Shown here in pieces: positions 36,470 through 49,159 of a DNA stretch of 64,000 nt. This DNA is from Sipunculus nudus (lineage: Eukaryota > Annelida > Sipuncula > Golfingiida > Sipunculidae), in contig CM049317.1 in the NCBI GenBank assembly GCA_026874595.1, positions 47,952,401 through 48,016,400 of the forward strand, in the 5' to 3' direction. The notes below the pieces were generated by a model that was not told the DNA's origin, did no database searches, and saw only the letters and a list, made by a program, of their open reading frames with translations. A program made the position numbers and the translations under genes. The stretch's first letter is position 1; the number at the start of each line of letters is the position of its first letter.

Positions 36470-36820
36470 CCCAGGCGAAGCCGAATAGCGCAGGGCGCTT
36501 AGTGGGTGTACCCTCCAGCATACGGAGAAGCAGATATCCCGGGATGGTGGATGGTGTCTGGTGGGACGCAGACCAGCACCGCAGAACCATGGGGGTCGAC
36601 GGCAGGGTTCGTCAACGATGGCGAGAGAGGGCGCTCAAGTGTGGCCGGCGGGAGAGAGAGATTCGTCAGAGGTGAGAGACGAGAGATATCGAGATACGGC
36701 TGGTCCGGGTAGTGACTAACCAGGGACTGAGGGCGCACGAGTCCAGCACAGTAGAGCTGGTAGTCTGGTTAATGAAGTCTGAGTGCAGCGGATCGTGTGA
36801 GTGTTCGCAAGAGATCTCGT
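36470..36820. other. GC-rich island of unknown origin
   Basis: A clear GC-rich block in AT-rich DNA with GAGAGAG-rich purine stretches. Open frames on both strands have no recognised domain. It could be a CpG-rich promoter, a solo LTR or another repeat fragment. No boundaries were defined. Confidence 0.35.
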
Positions 36821-37766
36821 GGTTTTACTGTGTAGATAGGGAATTTTTGTATTAGTTAGGGTAAACGCATAAAAGATAAGTTTATCTTATATGCTGGTTT
36901 CTGTCATTCATAGGAGCCTTGAGTGAGTGTGTATGTGTGCCCGACCGCGTGGTTCAGCCAGACAGTCGAAATTATATTCGTGTGTCACCTGAGTCACCTA
37001 ACTGTTCATCCAAAGCAGCCACATGGATATCCCTTTCTAGGTTGGGGGTTAATTGCAAGGGACATGTATATAATGCGAAGGCAATAATCAAATGGTCTCA
37101 TAAATCCACGCAAAGTGACTTGTACAACTAGAAAAAAGGTTCTCTACTTTTAAGGCTTTCCAGTGCATTAAACGGAATTGTTTTTCATGAACAGTGAAGG
37201 TCCTTTGAGCTAGATGATTGATTCCTGTTATTGTGTCGTTGGATATAAGGACATGGTGATAAACTGATGATTATATTTTCCACGCCTTTTTGTCACACGG
37301 TGGACATGACACAATGAGACACAGTAGAACATGAGCCTGAGAATCGCCATGGATTGAACATCCCTACCCCGCTAAATTCATGACCCCCATGTACGTAGCG
37401 GGACGACGCAATGTTCGCAATCCATGTAATCATTACCGTACATGCAGGGACATTTTTATCAAGAATCCTTGAAACTGAGGTGCGGTGGCGCTAAAATAAC
37501 CTTCGATAATTAGGATATTTTTTACAATTCGTCTAATCATCTTATCCTGAAGTTTCTTTTTTAATGGAAAGATTAATTTTTTTTATCTGTTGCAGTAATG
37601 AAATACACAGTTTACGACATATTTAGCCAATTGTACGCATTCAATTTAAGTAAATATTTAAGCTGTGATTCTTGTTGCAAAATGAATGATCCTCTTTTTT
37701 ATGCGTCCATTACGTTTGAGCGTGGGATGGATATTGTGCTACTGAATGGTACGAATTGCTGATTTT
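36821..37766. other. Unassigned DNA
   Basis: No supported feature. Confidence 0.4.
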
Positions 37767-40347
37767 AGCTCAGCTGACTGAAATTCATCTGAGGTACAGG
37801 AATGGCGCTTTGTCCGTCGTCCGTCCGGTTGCTGGCCGTCCGTTAGAAGGGCACAAATCATAATCGGTATCCCAGAAACGTGTTACTGAATGTCCAGTTA
37901 GGTTCATAAAAAATCTCCTTGGAAACCTGAAATTTGGTCACTGTGTCCTATATCCTTTAAGCTATGGGGTTCGAAAGTACCCGACAAGAACAATTCAAAA
38001 TTTTATAAAAAAAACGTCCAGTTTCTTGATAATTAATGCATAGATTGCCATAAATATTGACTTTGAATAGTTTTGTCAGTTCCCAAAAACTGGTGGCGCC
38101 ACCTGTTTATTTTCTCATTTTACGATTTTTAATTTTTTTTTGGACAATCAAATGACAGCAGTTCTGTCAGTTTCCAAGCTGTGTTTTCATCCCGATACCC
38201 AATGTGTTTATTGTTACGAATGATTTTTTTCAGTTCCTGAAGACTTGTGGCGCCACCTTTATTTGATCTATTTTTGATGCATGTTTCCCTTTATTGTGAG
38301 ACTGTCTAAATATATTGATTCTATCAGATTATGAACTGTGGTTTCAGCTGTGTCATGACACCTGTATTAATCACCCAACCCGGCCGTCTGTTCGTCTTTC
38401 TGTATGTCCGTCGAATTTGTTTCCGGATGATAACTCCAGTTTGTATCGAGATATGGATTTCAACTTGATTTGTTTTTGCCCACCTCTAATGCAAGCACTT
38501 CGTTCATTTTAGGGTCACGAGGTCAAAGTCACAGGACCCATTTATCTTGAAAGATCGTGCATGCATTTAAAGCCAAACTTTTCATCCCGAACCTCCTATC
38601 TAGCACTAGCCGTGACAACCCGACTCTGTAGGCAATCGGATGATTAGGCTGGTAAGCCTACTCGAGTCGTGATACTAGTAATATGGAGGAATGTATGGCA
38701 GTGGTCTTGCATCTGGTTGCATTCATATTGTGGTAAACGGCCCATAATCTCAATATTATGCTTAGAATTGTGAATGAACACAAAAGTATATATGTGAGCT
38801 CGCAACCCAGACTGAAACACCGTCTCCATGGGCACGGGTCATTTCCTGTGTCGCCTGCAAGTTGCCTGCGTCCTGTAACCCCAGCGAGACATGCTTGTGT
38901 TCATGCAATAATAAATTCAACAAACGTGCCGAGGGGTTTACCAATGTGCTGGGTTTAACAGGAACTTTTCTCGCTCATATTTGGTATTATTAGAAAGTAC
39001 ACATAAAATGCTATCGGATGGTCTGGTTTATGTTGATTGACAGTGCACCTGTAGCCCATGAAGCGTTGTCAGAAATGACGAAAATATTTGCATCTTCATA
39101 AGGCCTTATAATGCGATCCTCAGACGTAGATGTCATGACACTCTGGCGCTAATCTGGTCGTAATGCCAGAGGGTCAGTATGACGCTAATCTAGCACATAT
39201 TATAGCTGACCTGCCAGTTGGGGAAGAAGGTGATTTATTTTGGGGTCACAAGGTTCAAGGTCAAGGTGAAAGGGGCCATCTGTGCATATATTTATTTCTT
39301 GAAGACAACTTCAGTTTGGATGGACATATAGGTTTCAATCTTGACATATATGTGACCATCCAGTAATGTAAAAACCCTTTTGATTTTGGGGTCATGAGGT
39401 TAATGGTCAAGGTCGCAGGACCCACTTCTTTATAAGGATGTAGGATTCCAGTTTGGATAGACAATTTTTGGCTTTAAACTGATCACAGGACCCATATTTT
39501 GAAAAAGCCCATTAACATATCCTTTAGACAAATTCAGGCCCATGGGTCCCTAGTTCTTGCACTTCTGTAAAATGCATGATTTACACACAAACTGAGAAGA
39601 TAACTATCCATGTTAAAGAAAATCTGGATATTCAAATGTCAATGGAGTGTTTAATCATTATCTGAAGATTGTTGGCGCCATCGGTATTTTTTTCTACTTT
39701 TTACGCAATTTTTTCGCTATTTTTGAGACCTTCAGATGAAGCAGTCGGTCCGTTAACAGAGCACAAATCGTAACTGTTAGACCTAGAAACCTCTACCTGT
39801 ACATCAAGGGAGGTCCTAGGCAAATCTTGAAACCTGAAATTAGGTTATTTTGACCTATATTTTGTAAACTAAAGGCTGAAAACATGATTTTGAGCATTAA
39901 GTCAGTCAGAGGGGCACATTGTATCCTAGAATCTTCTGACAAGACATTCAGGAAGGTCCTCAATAAATCAGCTTGGAAACCTGAAATTAGATCATGGTGA
40001 CCTATATTATGTGAACTCGGTGCCAAAAACATGATTTTTATCACCCTGAAATCAGATGGGCACAAATTGTATCTGCTGGCCCTGCAATGTTCCAATGTCA
40101 TATACGGGAGGGTCTTGGGCAATCTCTACGGAAACCTGAAATTAGGTCATAGTGATCTATATTTAGCGTGCTACCGGCCAAAACATGTTGGGCAGTCCCC
40201 ATAGAAACCCTGATTAGGTCATGGTGACCAATATTACTGGCCAAAAACATTTTAAGTACCCAAAAAGTCAAACAGAGTACAAAACTACCAAGTAGCTTCT
40301 GTCTTGACCTACAAGGATATCCTTCAGAAATGAGCATAGACATTTTT
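37767..40347 (-). mobile_element. Mosaic of dispersed repeats related to 6,920-8,806
   Basis: The start, AGCTCAGCTGACTG followed by a GTCCGTCGTCCGTCCG-like tract, is the inverted right end of the 6,920-8,806 element. The GGTGGCGCCACC word recurs at about 38,090, with a TGGCGCCACC form near 38,250. From about 38,390 to 39,480 lies a second repeat type with GGGGTCA..GAGGT and AGGTCAAAG-like phrases. From about 39,660 the first type returns, including subunits of about 150 bp marked by AAACCTGAAATTAG (39,829; 39,977; 40,131). There is no coding capacity. Confidence 0.55.
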
Positions 40348-40545
40348 AGCTCAGCTGACTGTATATAAAAAATGCTAGATTTCATGGGAATGGCTGGAAT
40401 TAATATCATGAAACTTTTATTCTTAAGTACTTAAATAGCTACAGTTGAATGGGGACACCACCTACGAAATTGGCATGCAGATGATAAAATTGATTTTGTG
40501 AATGTCTTCCTAGAAAGCTGAGCGTCATGACCAATGGGTCACTTG
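40348..40545 (-). mobile_element. Short copy of the 6,920-8,806 element
   Basis: It begins AGCTCAGCTGACTG and ends GAGCGTCATGACC..GGGTCACTTG, the two inverted termini of the longer element, but has lost the tandem array. This 198-bp copy helps fix both ends of the family. Confidence 0.65.
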
Positions 40546-40679
40546 TTGTGTGGAGGTAACCGTCTCCAATTTCTAATGCTTGCTTTATAAAGTACTTGGT
40601 ACATCTGCAGAATTTCATTCCGTTTTCGGACTACGTGACAGGGGGTTAAACGCGATGGTCATGTTGTCAACCAGGCTAG

Positions 40680-40919
40680 ATTTACAACTCCTGTGGGTCA
40701 TGGGTGTGTGTCATCCATATTGCAGGGCTATAACACCGAGAAGCCCACTCAAGGAGCATACATTTGTGAATGAAACACAACACTGGGAAAAGTCTCCCCA
40801 TTTAGACGGCACTATGTTTGGGGGCTGACCATGAAAAATCTCCCTGCCTCAGCTATGTTTCGAACTAAAGATCTCCCTGCTTTGAGCCATTGGTTCTACC
40901 TCATGACCACGGAAACCGG
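40680..40919 (-). mobile_element. Possible tRNA-derived SINE
   Basis: Read on the minus strand from about 40,914, the sequence has a box A-like TGGTCATGAGGTAGAAC and, about 37 bp further on, a box B-like AGTTCGAAAC, in the spacing of a tRNA promoter. A non-tRNA body follows. The boxes are imperfect, so it is either a decayed SINE head or coincidence. Confidence 0.4.
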
Positions 40920-43213
40920 TGTGTGTATATATTTATATGTCATTGAAGGGAGTTTGGTTTTGTAAGTATATAACTGCCCCTCTGGCCTGCTGTTTTCAAA
41001 CATATTCCTCGTCCGTCTTCCTCAGGTCTGACACAAAAGATTACAAAACCTCCCTCTGTCGGGTTCAGCGATTTCACAATAAAGACTCCTTCATGGAAGT
41101 ACCAATATGGAACGCCTAATACGAAACATATATTTCGTGATTCAAAATATCGATTAGCAAATTACATATTGCCTCAGTATTTCTATACTTTTTGGGAAAC
41201 TGTTATGTATTTTCTATTTCTAGTCAAGTCAATATTTTAACTCGATACAAATGCAGCTAATTTATCAAAAAGAAATAAAATTTACAGGGAAATACCAGTA
41301 AAAAATTACAAAATACTTTATAAAACATGTTATATGTTATTCATCATTTGAAATGGTTCACTTATGAAGAGCAAACAAAGAACTTAGGATGGTCTCAATT
41401 TCAAACCATTTTACTTGCTTTCCGAAAGAAGAGAATCCATCATAGTATGTGCAACCTAACCTTCTGAATGTTTGAGTATATAAATAATCTATTGCATGTA
41501 TGCCTCAGTCAAGTAAGCTAAACAGAATTATATTTTACAATGTATATCTTAAAGAGCTTGCGTACATAGTGTAGGGATAAGATTGGAGAAAGATGAACTG
41601 AAAACTAGTTTTATATGGTCATATTATAGAGGCTAATGGGTCTTCTTACTTGACGACTCCCTTATTGTCAGATATGAAAATATGAAGAACTATTGTTATC
41701 AGTTTGTCACCTATTTATACCAAGGAAAGCACTTAATAATCTGAAAATGTTTATGATTCACTCAGTTCTATACGGAATGAGACAAATGAGAAATTTATAA
41801 AAAAAATTGGCTGCTTATAAGGTTTTACAAGATAAAAAAATTATCATATAGAAGACGGTTATTAATCATTAATTTGAACAGTCAATGGCAGTTGGTAAAG
41901 CTTGACAAGCTCTATATTTTCGTGTAAAATAAGCTATTAAACATCGAAGCATTTTATGTCTAAGATGCTCTCTACTGATGTTAATAATCACTCACTTTAT
42001 TTACAGTACTGGGATAGCACTGCATCTCTGTTTTCTTTCCTAAACCAATACCTTCTCTCTAAATTTATCAATATATGATTTAACAAAAGTGTCTCGGACT
42101 CTGACAGGTTAATAAAAACAGCAATAACAGATTGCTCGGACAAATATGAGCTGGCGTACCAGGCCCGATTTCCAATTCAAATTGACTGCGCGTTTCGCAG
42201 AAGAACAAACTCTATCAACTCGCGAAAAAGTTTTAATTAGAAAAAAAAATGTTTTTTCTTATGTTAGTAGTTCGAGTGAATTCCTGAATTCTCTAAGTCT
42301 TGTTCCACTAATTGGAACCTATACGTCCGTAGCCTAAGCCTTTCATGACATTTTCGCAAAGTACATTCCTTATAAATTACGAAATCGGGTTATCTATGAT
42401 ATATTCTTTTTTAAGGTTAGACATATCCCAACTATATACGCGCTTAATAAGCGTAATCAGATATAATGAGATCTCTCTATCCTGTTAGTTAAGTCTTTGC
42501 AACAAAGATGCAAGTAGACGTACCACCTGAGATGAACTAATGGCACGCCAGCGGGCACCTGACATAGCGATTGATTATACACTCGACTGTTCCCTTTCCT
42601 GATTTCCCTTGAGGCAGAAACAGAAACCTTGAATTAACGCCTTTACTCCTGGATTATTTACAGCTCAAAAACTGCCTCGAGCAGATGGAGACTCAGTTAA
42701 CAATCCCCACTATCAGGCAACAACATATTTTATATCAGTTCGTACTTCTAAAGTTTTTGAGAAAAGACGAACATAGAAAGATTAGTTCTCAGTCTTCGAG
42801 CGTCATGCTACACAGATGTTTCATCTTTAATGTGATTCATTTATGGGCGAATAACAAAGCCAAAAGAAAGTTTTATATTATTTTAGTACACATATTTAAC
42901 TGACATTTTGATAAGTGTCAAGGAACCCAACGATGGTAGTCATTGACACAGAATACGTCTTCAGTGAAATAGATCTGCGCTAAAGACCTCACAAACCGAA
43001 ACAATGAAAGTGTTCACGACAGAAAATCAATCTATGATAGGATATTTAAAAGGACATAATCAAAAGCAGTGTTGTGCCAGTTATGTCACACTATCAGTTC
43101 AGTTTTGCTTTATACAAAAGTTTCCAAGCCAAACCATCCCAGCAAACAATATCAGTCATCGCATTAGGATGTTTAACACCTTGTTATTGTTCTGCGTGTT
43201 GGTAAAACACAGT

Positions 43214-43231
43214 CCACGTGGGTCCACGTGG
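43214..43231. promoter_or_regulatory. Twin palindromic E-boxes
   Basis: CCACGTGG occurs twice, at 43,214-43,221 and 43,224-43,231, so the CACGTG cores start exactly 10 bp apart. GGTAAA (43,201-43,206) and TTTACC (43,232-43,237) flank the pair. CACGTG is a known bHLH target. Whether any promoter lies nearby is unknown. Confidence 0.4.
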
Positions 43232-43514
43232 TTTACCATAACAAGGTCCGATTGTGACCCGCAACACGCGATGTTTCAGCCAGCAGGAACATGAATTCAT
43301 TTTTGGACCAAGTCAGTCAGGCCATCTCCTTATCGATTCGTGTTGTGGCGCGGGCCTTGTACGCGCTGTGTTTATGATGACGTCTGTAATCGCACGGTCC
43401 ACTGTTTTACACCCTCGTTAACAGGAGTAAGCCAACGGTTTCAGGGCATTATTTGGCAGGTAACAATTTATAACTAAGAGAAGGCGCTTTTTTCGTGTTA
43501 ATTCAACATACTTC

Positions 43515-43536
43515 ATAGGTGATTGGGCCCCTTTAA
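43515..43536. mobile_element. TTAA-type MITE end
   Basis: ATAGGTGATTGGGCCCCTTTAA matches the right end of the MITE at 60,341-60,794 (AGGTGATTGGGTCCCTTTAA). The left end was not found with confidence; a TTAA about 490 bp upstream (43,046) is only weakly similar. Confidence 0.4.
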
Positions 43537-46206
43537 AGATGGACTGATATAAACTATTCTTAAGTCACTTAACTTCATCAGAGCTTAATTATGAATATAT
43601 GTCAATTTCAGGCCTTAATTTCTGAGGCGTCTTTGTAATTTGATACAATGACAGCTAATTATCTGGAGAATATCCTATTTGATGAACGATACCATCGTCA
43701 CATTAGCAGGGTGCCAATTATCGCCAGAAAGTAGGAAGTTATGAATGATCTTTGGTTCTACTTTATTGCATTATGTGTCTAATTAAAGAATGTCTGCCAC
43801 ACCGAGGGCGGGCGGCGATAATTCACGGTTTATTTAAAGGCAAAATAGTATATGATCAAATATAATCCATTATTTACGGTGAACACACAAGACTAAACAA
43901 AGTTCAACTAGTCTCTTTCGACATTTGAAATTGAATAATTCAGGGAACCATTAGGGTTAAAAAAAGAATTTGTTAAATAAATAAGTAATATTAAAACAAA
44001 TTTATCTTTAAGCATTACCTAAGCAAATTTACTGTATAAAATACTGAATTCTTCTATTCATCCGTTAAGCTGAGTATATCACAATATATATTAGACTTCT
44101 GTCCGGCTAATTCATACCCATTTAGCCTGAGTTAAAATGCACAGATTCAGTGACTTGTATGAGCAGACCTCTGGTTATACCAGGCGTTATCATTCGTTGC
44201 ACAGATGAAAGTAGTCAATATGGTTTATCCGCTGGTAGCCACCAGACACCCGGCGTGACATCACGCAATCCAATTTATAAAAGAGGTCATAATCGGTTAA
44301 TGGATTATTGATGTGTGCTGTTGGCGATAACTGTAAGCAGAAGCTCCACCCAGGTGTCCGTGTGATCCGCACTGATCATGTGGCAAAGATCATAAGTTTA
44401 TGAAGATGTGTAGAAAAATTCAAAATGATTTTATAGATTTTTTTTTATTTTGAGTGAAAACGACATCCGATTGCCACAGTTTTCTGTTGAAATTAATGAC
44501 TTTGTCGGAATTAATTAATTTTAACTGAGTTTAATCATTTGATCGGCAGAAAATAAGGACAATTTATTTAATGCATATTTCCAAATGTCATAGTTTTGAT
44601 GTATTATGATTTGCAAATATTTGCAAAATTTCTTCTCTCTCACTCTGTCCCCTTGTCTTACTCTTTGGGTTCATCCCTCTGTCTTTTTTATCTGTCTCTC
44701 TATCTCCGTTAGTCTGTTCGTCTGTTTGTCGTTATCTCCCTGTATTCCTCTTGTTTTGCATGCTGAACTTCTACGTACAGAAGCTTTCACCAACGAATGA
44801 ATGGAAAAAAAGTTTCATAACGTCGTTGATTTGGCAGTGAACTATACGCGTGTGGTGCATTATTGTTATTTACTTCGACAGAAGGTTGTGCCTTCATCCT
44901 CGTTTGCCTGTGTGTTGTTCGCGAAATAACTCACGCAATCCAAACGGAATTTCATAAAATTTTCGGGGCGTTTTGAAAATGGACCAGCGATGAAGCAATT
45001 CGATTTTAGTGAGGATACGACACATTTTACGGATCCAGGAACGTCGTCAAGGAATATTCACATATATACAGCCTACCCCTTACCCCCCCCCCCCCACGGA
45101 GGATTGTATTCCTTGAATGCAGATTTCTCGTTTAGATTTAAGCTTCAATTTCTCAGCCATTTCAGATAGGGAATAAAAAAATTACGTATCTACTTTAATG
45201 CGCAATTGTATAATTATACAACACGTTTAAGGGTAATGATGTTGTAGTCCACAGGTTCTGGGGCCAGTTTCACCCGGGCACTGTACCATACAGTCGGACA
45301 TATTAAATTAAAATAAAAATAAATAAGACTAATTATGATATTGTTTTTAGAACTAAGCCTTTGTAAGCACCTAGATACAGTAAACGCGTGTCAAAATATG
45401 GAATTGTAATTGTCTAGGTGGTCTAATGAGATTTAAAGCTTTTGTTGCAACCTTTCAAACTCAACAACAGAACGTGTTCTTAGTATTGACAAAGCATATA
45501 TTGGCATTTCGCAAAGAGACAGCGTTACAATACAATGTATGGTTGATACTCTGCTGTTTTGCATTAACTTGGTAATTCATATAATCACGTTTAATGGAGA
45601 AACGATATCCTGTCTTATCATTTAGATTTATTGTTATCGCATTCACGCAATATCATTAAATAAACTATGTTGTGGATAGTTAATCACATACAACATGCTC
45701 GACGGTTACTTCATTTCTAACCAGTCATGTCATAGGTAAATGCTACACGAGTCTGTCAGTCATTCAAAGTACAGCAATTAATGTATTAAATTAACATTTC
45801 ATTACCCACTCAGAATGATATAAGTCGTTCCGAGTGTAGGCGCCTTAGGAGGGGCCAATGTTGCTAAGAGTAAGAAATCATTAACAGCAAAAAGAAACGG
45901 CCCTATCCGTGTGTGTTTATTGTTACAGGTGCTCTTTTTATTGTGTGGCACGGGCGTAACTCGTCTTGTGACACCCTCGCCGGGCTGTTTGTTACATTCG
46001 CAGTTTAATCCGTACTGGTTGAACTCTCGTTGGCATGTTAGCCTTGGGCTTTCTCGCCTGGTAGTGAGTCACGTGTGGGCCCTGGTATGTAGAGATACTT
46101 ACAGCGATGTTCTTCTAGATGATTCCTGTAACGCGTGTTTACCGTGTAGAATGTATTATTCTTAGACTGTTCGAAAAGTGGAAAATTCTCGGCTTGGGGT
46201 GAAGAG

Positions 46207-46213
46207 TATATAT
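46207..46213 (+). promoter_or_regulatory. LTR TATA box
   Basis: TATATAT in U3 of the 5' LTR; the matching position in the 3' LTR reads TATATAAA (52,209-52,216). It is expected to drive the genomic RNA. Confidence 0.5.
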
Positions 46214-46563
46214 TGGGGCTGTGTTTTAGACCCGAAGGAGAGCAGCAGAGAAGATTCCAGTGGACGCAGAAGCGTGTGTCAGTTTCTTGGACCTTATCCG
46301 ACCAGTGCGGCAATTATAGATTTTCTAAGACTTTCTCCTGGATTTTATGCATTTGGACTTCAGTTTACTTTTTGGATTATTACAAGAGCTTTACACTGGA
46401 CTGTCATTCTCCGAGGGTATACATTTAAAGAACTTATCGTTGTGATGGTGGTGGTATCCAGGTACTGTGCACTTTGTGTATTTTACTGTGTGATTGTATT
46501 GATTTGTTGTTATACCGCTGTTTTACTGTATAATTATATTGTAATGTTAGGGTTTTATTAAAG

Positions 46564-46569
46564 AATAAA
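46564..46569 (+). terminator. LTR polyadenylation signal
   Basis: AATAAA in the 5' LTR; the same position in the 3' LTR reads AATAGA (52,577-52,582), so the copy that would end the RNA has lost the canonical hexamer. Confidence 0.5.
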
Positions 46570-46732
46570 TTATAGTTATTTCTTAACAAAAAAACACTGA
46601 CTTCTTTATTTATTCCTCTAGACTTTTCACGCTGCCTAGTTTTACAGAATCTGATTGTTTTTATCTCCATTACAAAATTTGTGTTGATCACGCATACGTG
46701 ATCTGTTTATATTAGGTTCCGTAACATAAAAT

Positions 46733-46750
46733 TGGGGGCTCTCCCGGGAT
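46733..46750 (+). other. Primer-binding site, tRNA-Pro-like
   Basis: TGGGGGCTCTCCCGGGAT lies 6 bp after the 5' LTR. It matches the well-known tRNA-Pro primer site of retroviruses at 16 of 18 positions, with mismatches at positions 10 and 11. It would prime minus-strand synthesis. Confidence 0.7.
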
Positions 46751-46889
46751 GCTTAATAGTTTTGACAATTTATTAGGCCTTGACCTGGACATAGTTTTAT
46801 CATACATTGTTTACAAGATTACATATTGTTTACAGTACATTGTTTACAGGATTTATCTCAGTGTTTTTTTATTGTTTTGACATCTTAAC

Positions 46890-48336
46890 ATGGCAGATTT
46901 CAAACCTGAGACATTTGTTGACGATCCCAACCCTGATCAACTAGAAAAGTTGTCAAAAGAACAGTTGTTGCGTTTGGGACAACACTTAGGGCTAAGTGTG
47001 AAAAAAGCTTTGAGAAAGCCTGATATCATTGCTAAAATCATGCAAGATCTAGTTAGCAAAGGTTTAATTGAAGAGACTGAAGTTGAAACATAAAAAAATG
47101 ACAGCCTTGCTATGCAATTAGAATTAAAAAAGTTAAAAATGCAACATGAGCTAGCATTAAAAGAGAAAGAAAAAGAAAAAGAAATGGAGTTAAAACGACT
47201 GGAGTTAGAAAGACTTAAAGTAGAACATAGTCTACGCGCTGCCCCGACTTACAGTTTTGATGTTACTAAACACATTAGACTTGTCCCACCTTTTCAAGAC
47301 AAAGAGGTTGATAAATATTTCTTACACTTTGAGAAGGAAGCTGAAAATTTAAAATTGCCTAAGGAAAATTGGACTATGCTGTTACAAAGTGTATTGACTG
47401 GAAAGGCCAGAGAAATATATACAGAGCTTTCAGTAGAAGCTGCTGCTGACTATGACCTGGTAGAACGGTTAATCCTGAAAGGTTATGAGTTAGTTCCAGA
47501 GGCTTACCGCCAGAAATTCAGAAATTGGGAAAAGCGCAAAGAACAGATCACGTCGAATTTGCTAGGACAAAAGAGCAGTTGTTTGATCGCTGGTGTAGTT
47601 CTAAAAATGTAATGAAAGATTATGACAATTTGCGCCAGTAATTTTGCTTGAAGAATTCAAGCGCTGCATTAAAGCAGATGTTAAAACTTTTCTCGATCAG
47701 AAAAGTCCTGAAACACTAGACATTGCTGCTCAATTAGCTGATGATTATTCATTAACACACAAAATGTCCTTTACTAGCAAATCAAACAAGTCATTCACAA
47801 AAAAAGAATGTAAATCAAAAGAAATTTATGGTCAAAAGAAGTTTAAAGCGCAGTCACCCAGCACTAGTAGTCCTGATAGTTCAGCAAAGTCTATTGCTAC
47901 ATCTCAGTCCATGTCCACTCTGTCTAAGTCCAACAAAGACCAGCCATTTTCAAAGAAAATCTGTAATTACTGCAAGGAGGGAGGTCATCTAATATCTGAC
48001 TGCTGGAAACTTACGAATAAACCAACTAGGAAACGTTCTGGGTTTGTTTCAAAATCTATGCATAGCATAGAACAAGAACCAGGCTCTTTTTATGTAAATA
48101 AGGGGTACAACTCCTTTATTGACTCCAAAAAAGAGTTTGATGCTACGGAGGCCCAAGTGCCGTCTGAATCCAAAGAAGAATCCGTAGCTTGCGGGGTAAA
48201 AACCTCATTTGATTCCTGCGAGGAATTAAATATGGCTAGGTCCTTTCAATACTCCTGCGAGGAGTATCCTGTAAATAAGGCTAAGTCCTTTTATGACTCT
48301 TGCGAGAGTATTTCAAATGAGGCCAGGTCCTCATGA
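46890..48336 (+). pseudogene. gag of the Gmr1-like element, broken
   Basis: The reading starts at ATG 46,890 (MADFKPETFVDDPN). It is cut by one in-frame TAA at 47,091-47,093 and resumes in the same frame at 47,112 with a highly charged coiled coil (KEKEKEKEMELKRLELERLK). A capsid-like region follows (FLHFEKEAENLKLPKENW). Frameshifts occur near 47,545 and 47,638. From about 47,644 the frame reads through a Ser/Lys-rich linker to a zinc knuckle C-X2-C-X4-H-X4-C (47,962-48,003), typical of a gag nucleocapsid. The C-terminal tail has repeated SF..SCEE phrases. Gag packages the RNA; this copy cannot make an intact protein. Confidence 0.75.
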
Positions 48337-49159
48337 CAAACGGAAAGTTGTTTCTGCTGAGGAGTTTGGTATTAAAAAGGATGTAGATTCCTTAAATGAC
48401 TCTGAAACAGAGTTTATGACTGACACTGTCAATGTCAGTTCTTTGTTTGATGAAGCTGAGGTAGTAGATTCCTCTCCTGACTCTGAAATGGAGTTATTTG
48501 AGCCATTCATACATGATGGTTTTGTATCACTTTCAAGTGATTTTTCAGATTCTACCCCTATTAGAATTTTGAGGGACACTGGTTCAGGCCAGACTCTCAT
48601 GTTAGCAAACACTTTGCCATTTTCTAATAGGTCCTTTACTGGTGCACATGCACTTGTTAATGGTGTGTTTTCAGACAGGCACACTTCAGTTCCGCTTCAC
48701 AGTATCCATTCAAAGTCAGATTTGATTTCTGGGAATATTACTGCGGGCATAAGAACATCTTTACCCTTTAAGGGAATTCAGTTGCTTCTAGGCAATGATG
48801 TTGCAGGTGACAAAATACAGCCTGTACCAATAGTGACAGAAAAGCCGTCACTTTATCAGGACACTGATCCGGAAAGTCAGGAAATTCTTGGTTTGTATTC
48901 TTCATGTGCTGTAACTAGATCTATGGCCAAGAAAAACACACATGAGGATAATGGTCCAGATAATAACACTCTGGGAGTCACTAGTGACTCGTCTAATGAC
49001 TCGCCTGTAAAGGATGCAGCATTCTCAAGGTCAGAACTTATCGCGGAACAGCATAAGGACCCTGATATTTCATGTTTGTTTCCCAGGGCAGTTTCTAAAG
49101 ATGAGCTGTCACAGAACCCAGTTTGTTTCTATGTTAAAAATGGAGTGCTTATGCGTTAA
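48293..49159 (+). pseudogene. Protease region of the Gmr1-like element
   Basis: The frame overlaps the end of gag by 44 bp in a different phase. After an acidic stretch with repeated DS..DSE phrases comes LRDTGSGQTLML, with the catalytic Asp-Thr-Gly at 48,575-48,583, then a LLLGND motif. This is the fold of a retropepsin. The region continues toward integrase and ends at a stop at 49,157-49,159. The frame change from gag could be a programmed frameshift or decay. Protease would mature the polyprotein. Confidence 0.7.

Larger units (their letters stand above)
40920..45920. other. Mostly unassigned AT-rich DNA
   Basis: No gene is supported. Noted items are the paired CACGTG sites at 43,214-43,231, a transposon-like end at 43,515-43,536 and a C-run near 45,085-45,097. 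Confidence 0.4.
45921..46726 (+). repeat. 5' LTR, 806 bp
   Basis: Starts TGTTACAG and ends GTAACA (inverted TGTTAC / GTAACA). It contains a TATATA box at 46,207-46,213 and an AATAAA polyadenylation signal at 46,564-46,569, which place the R region between them. It keeps the uninterrupted site GATTGTTTTTATC (46,650-46,662) that is split by an insertion in the 3' LTR. Confidence 0.9.

Noticed and set aside
36369-36738. Short open frames over the GC-rich island as a gene
   Set aside because: Frames exist on both strands with no domain and no splice or start context.
43046-43536. A full TTAA MITE of about 490 bp
   Set aside because: The right end is good but the left end is too weak to call the whole element.
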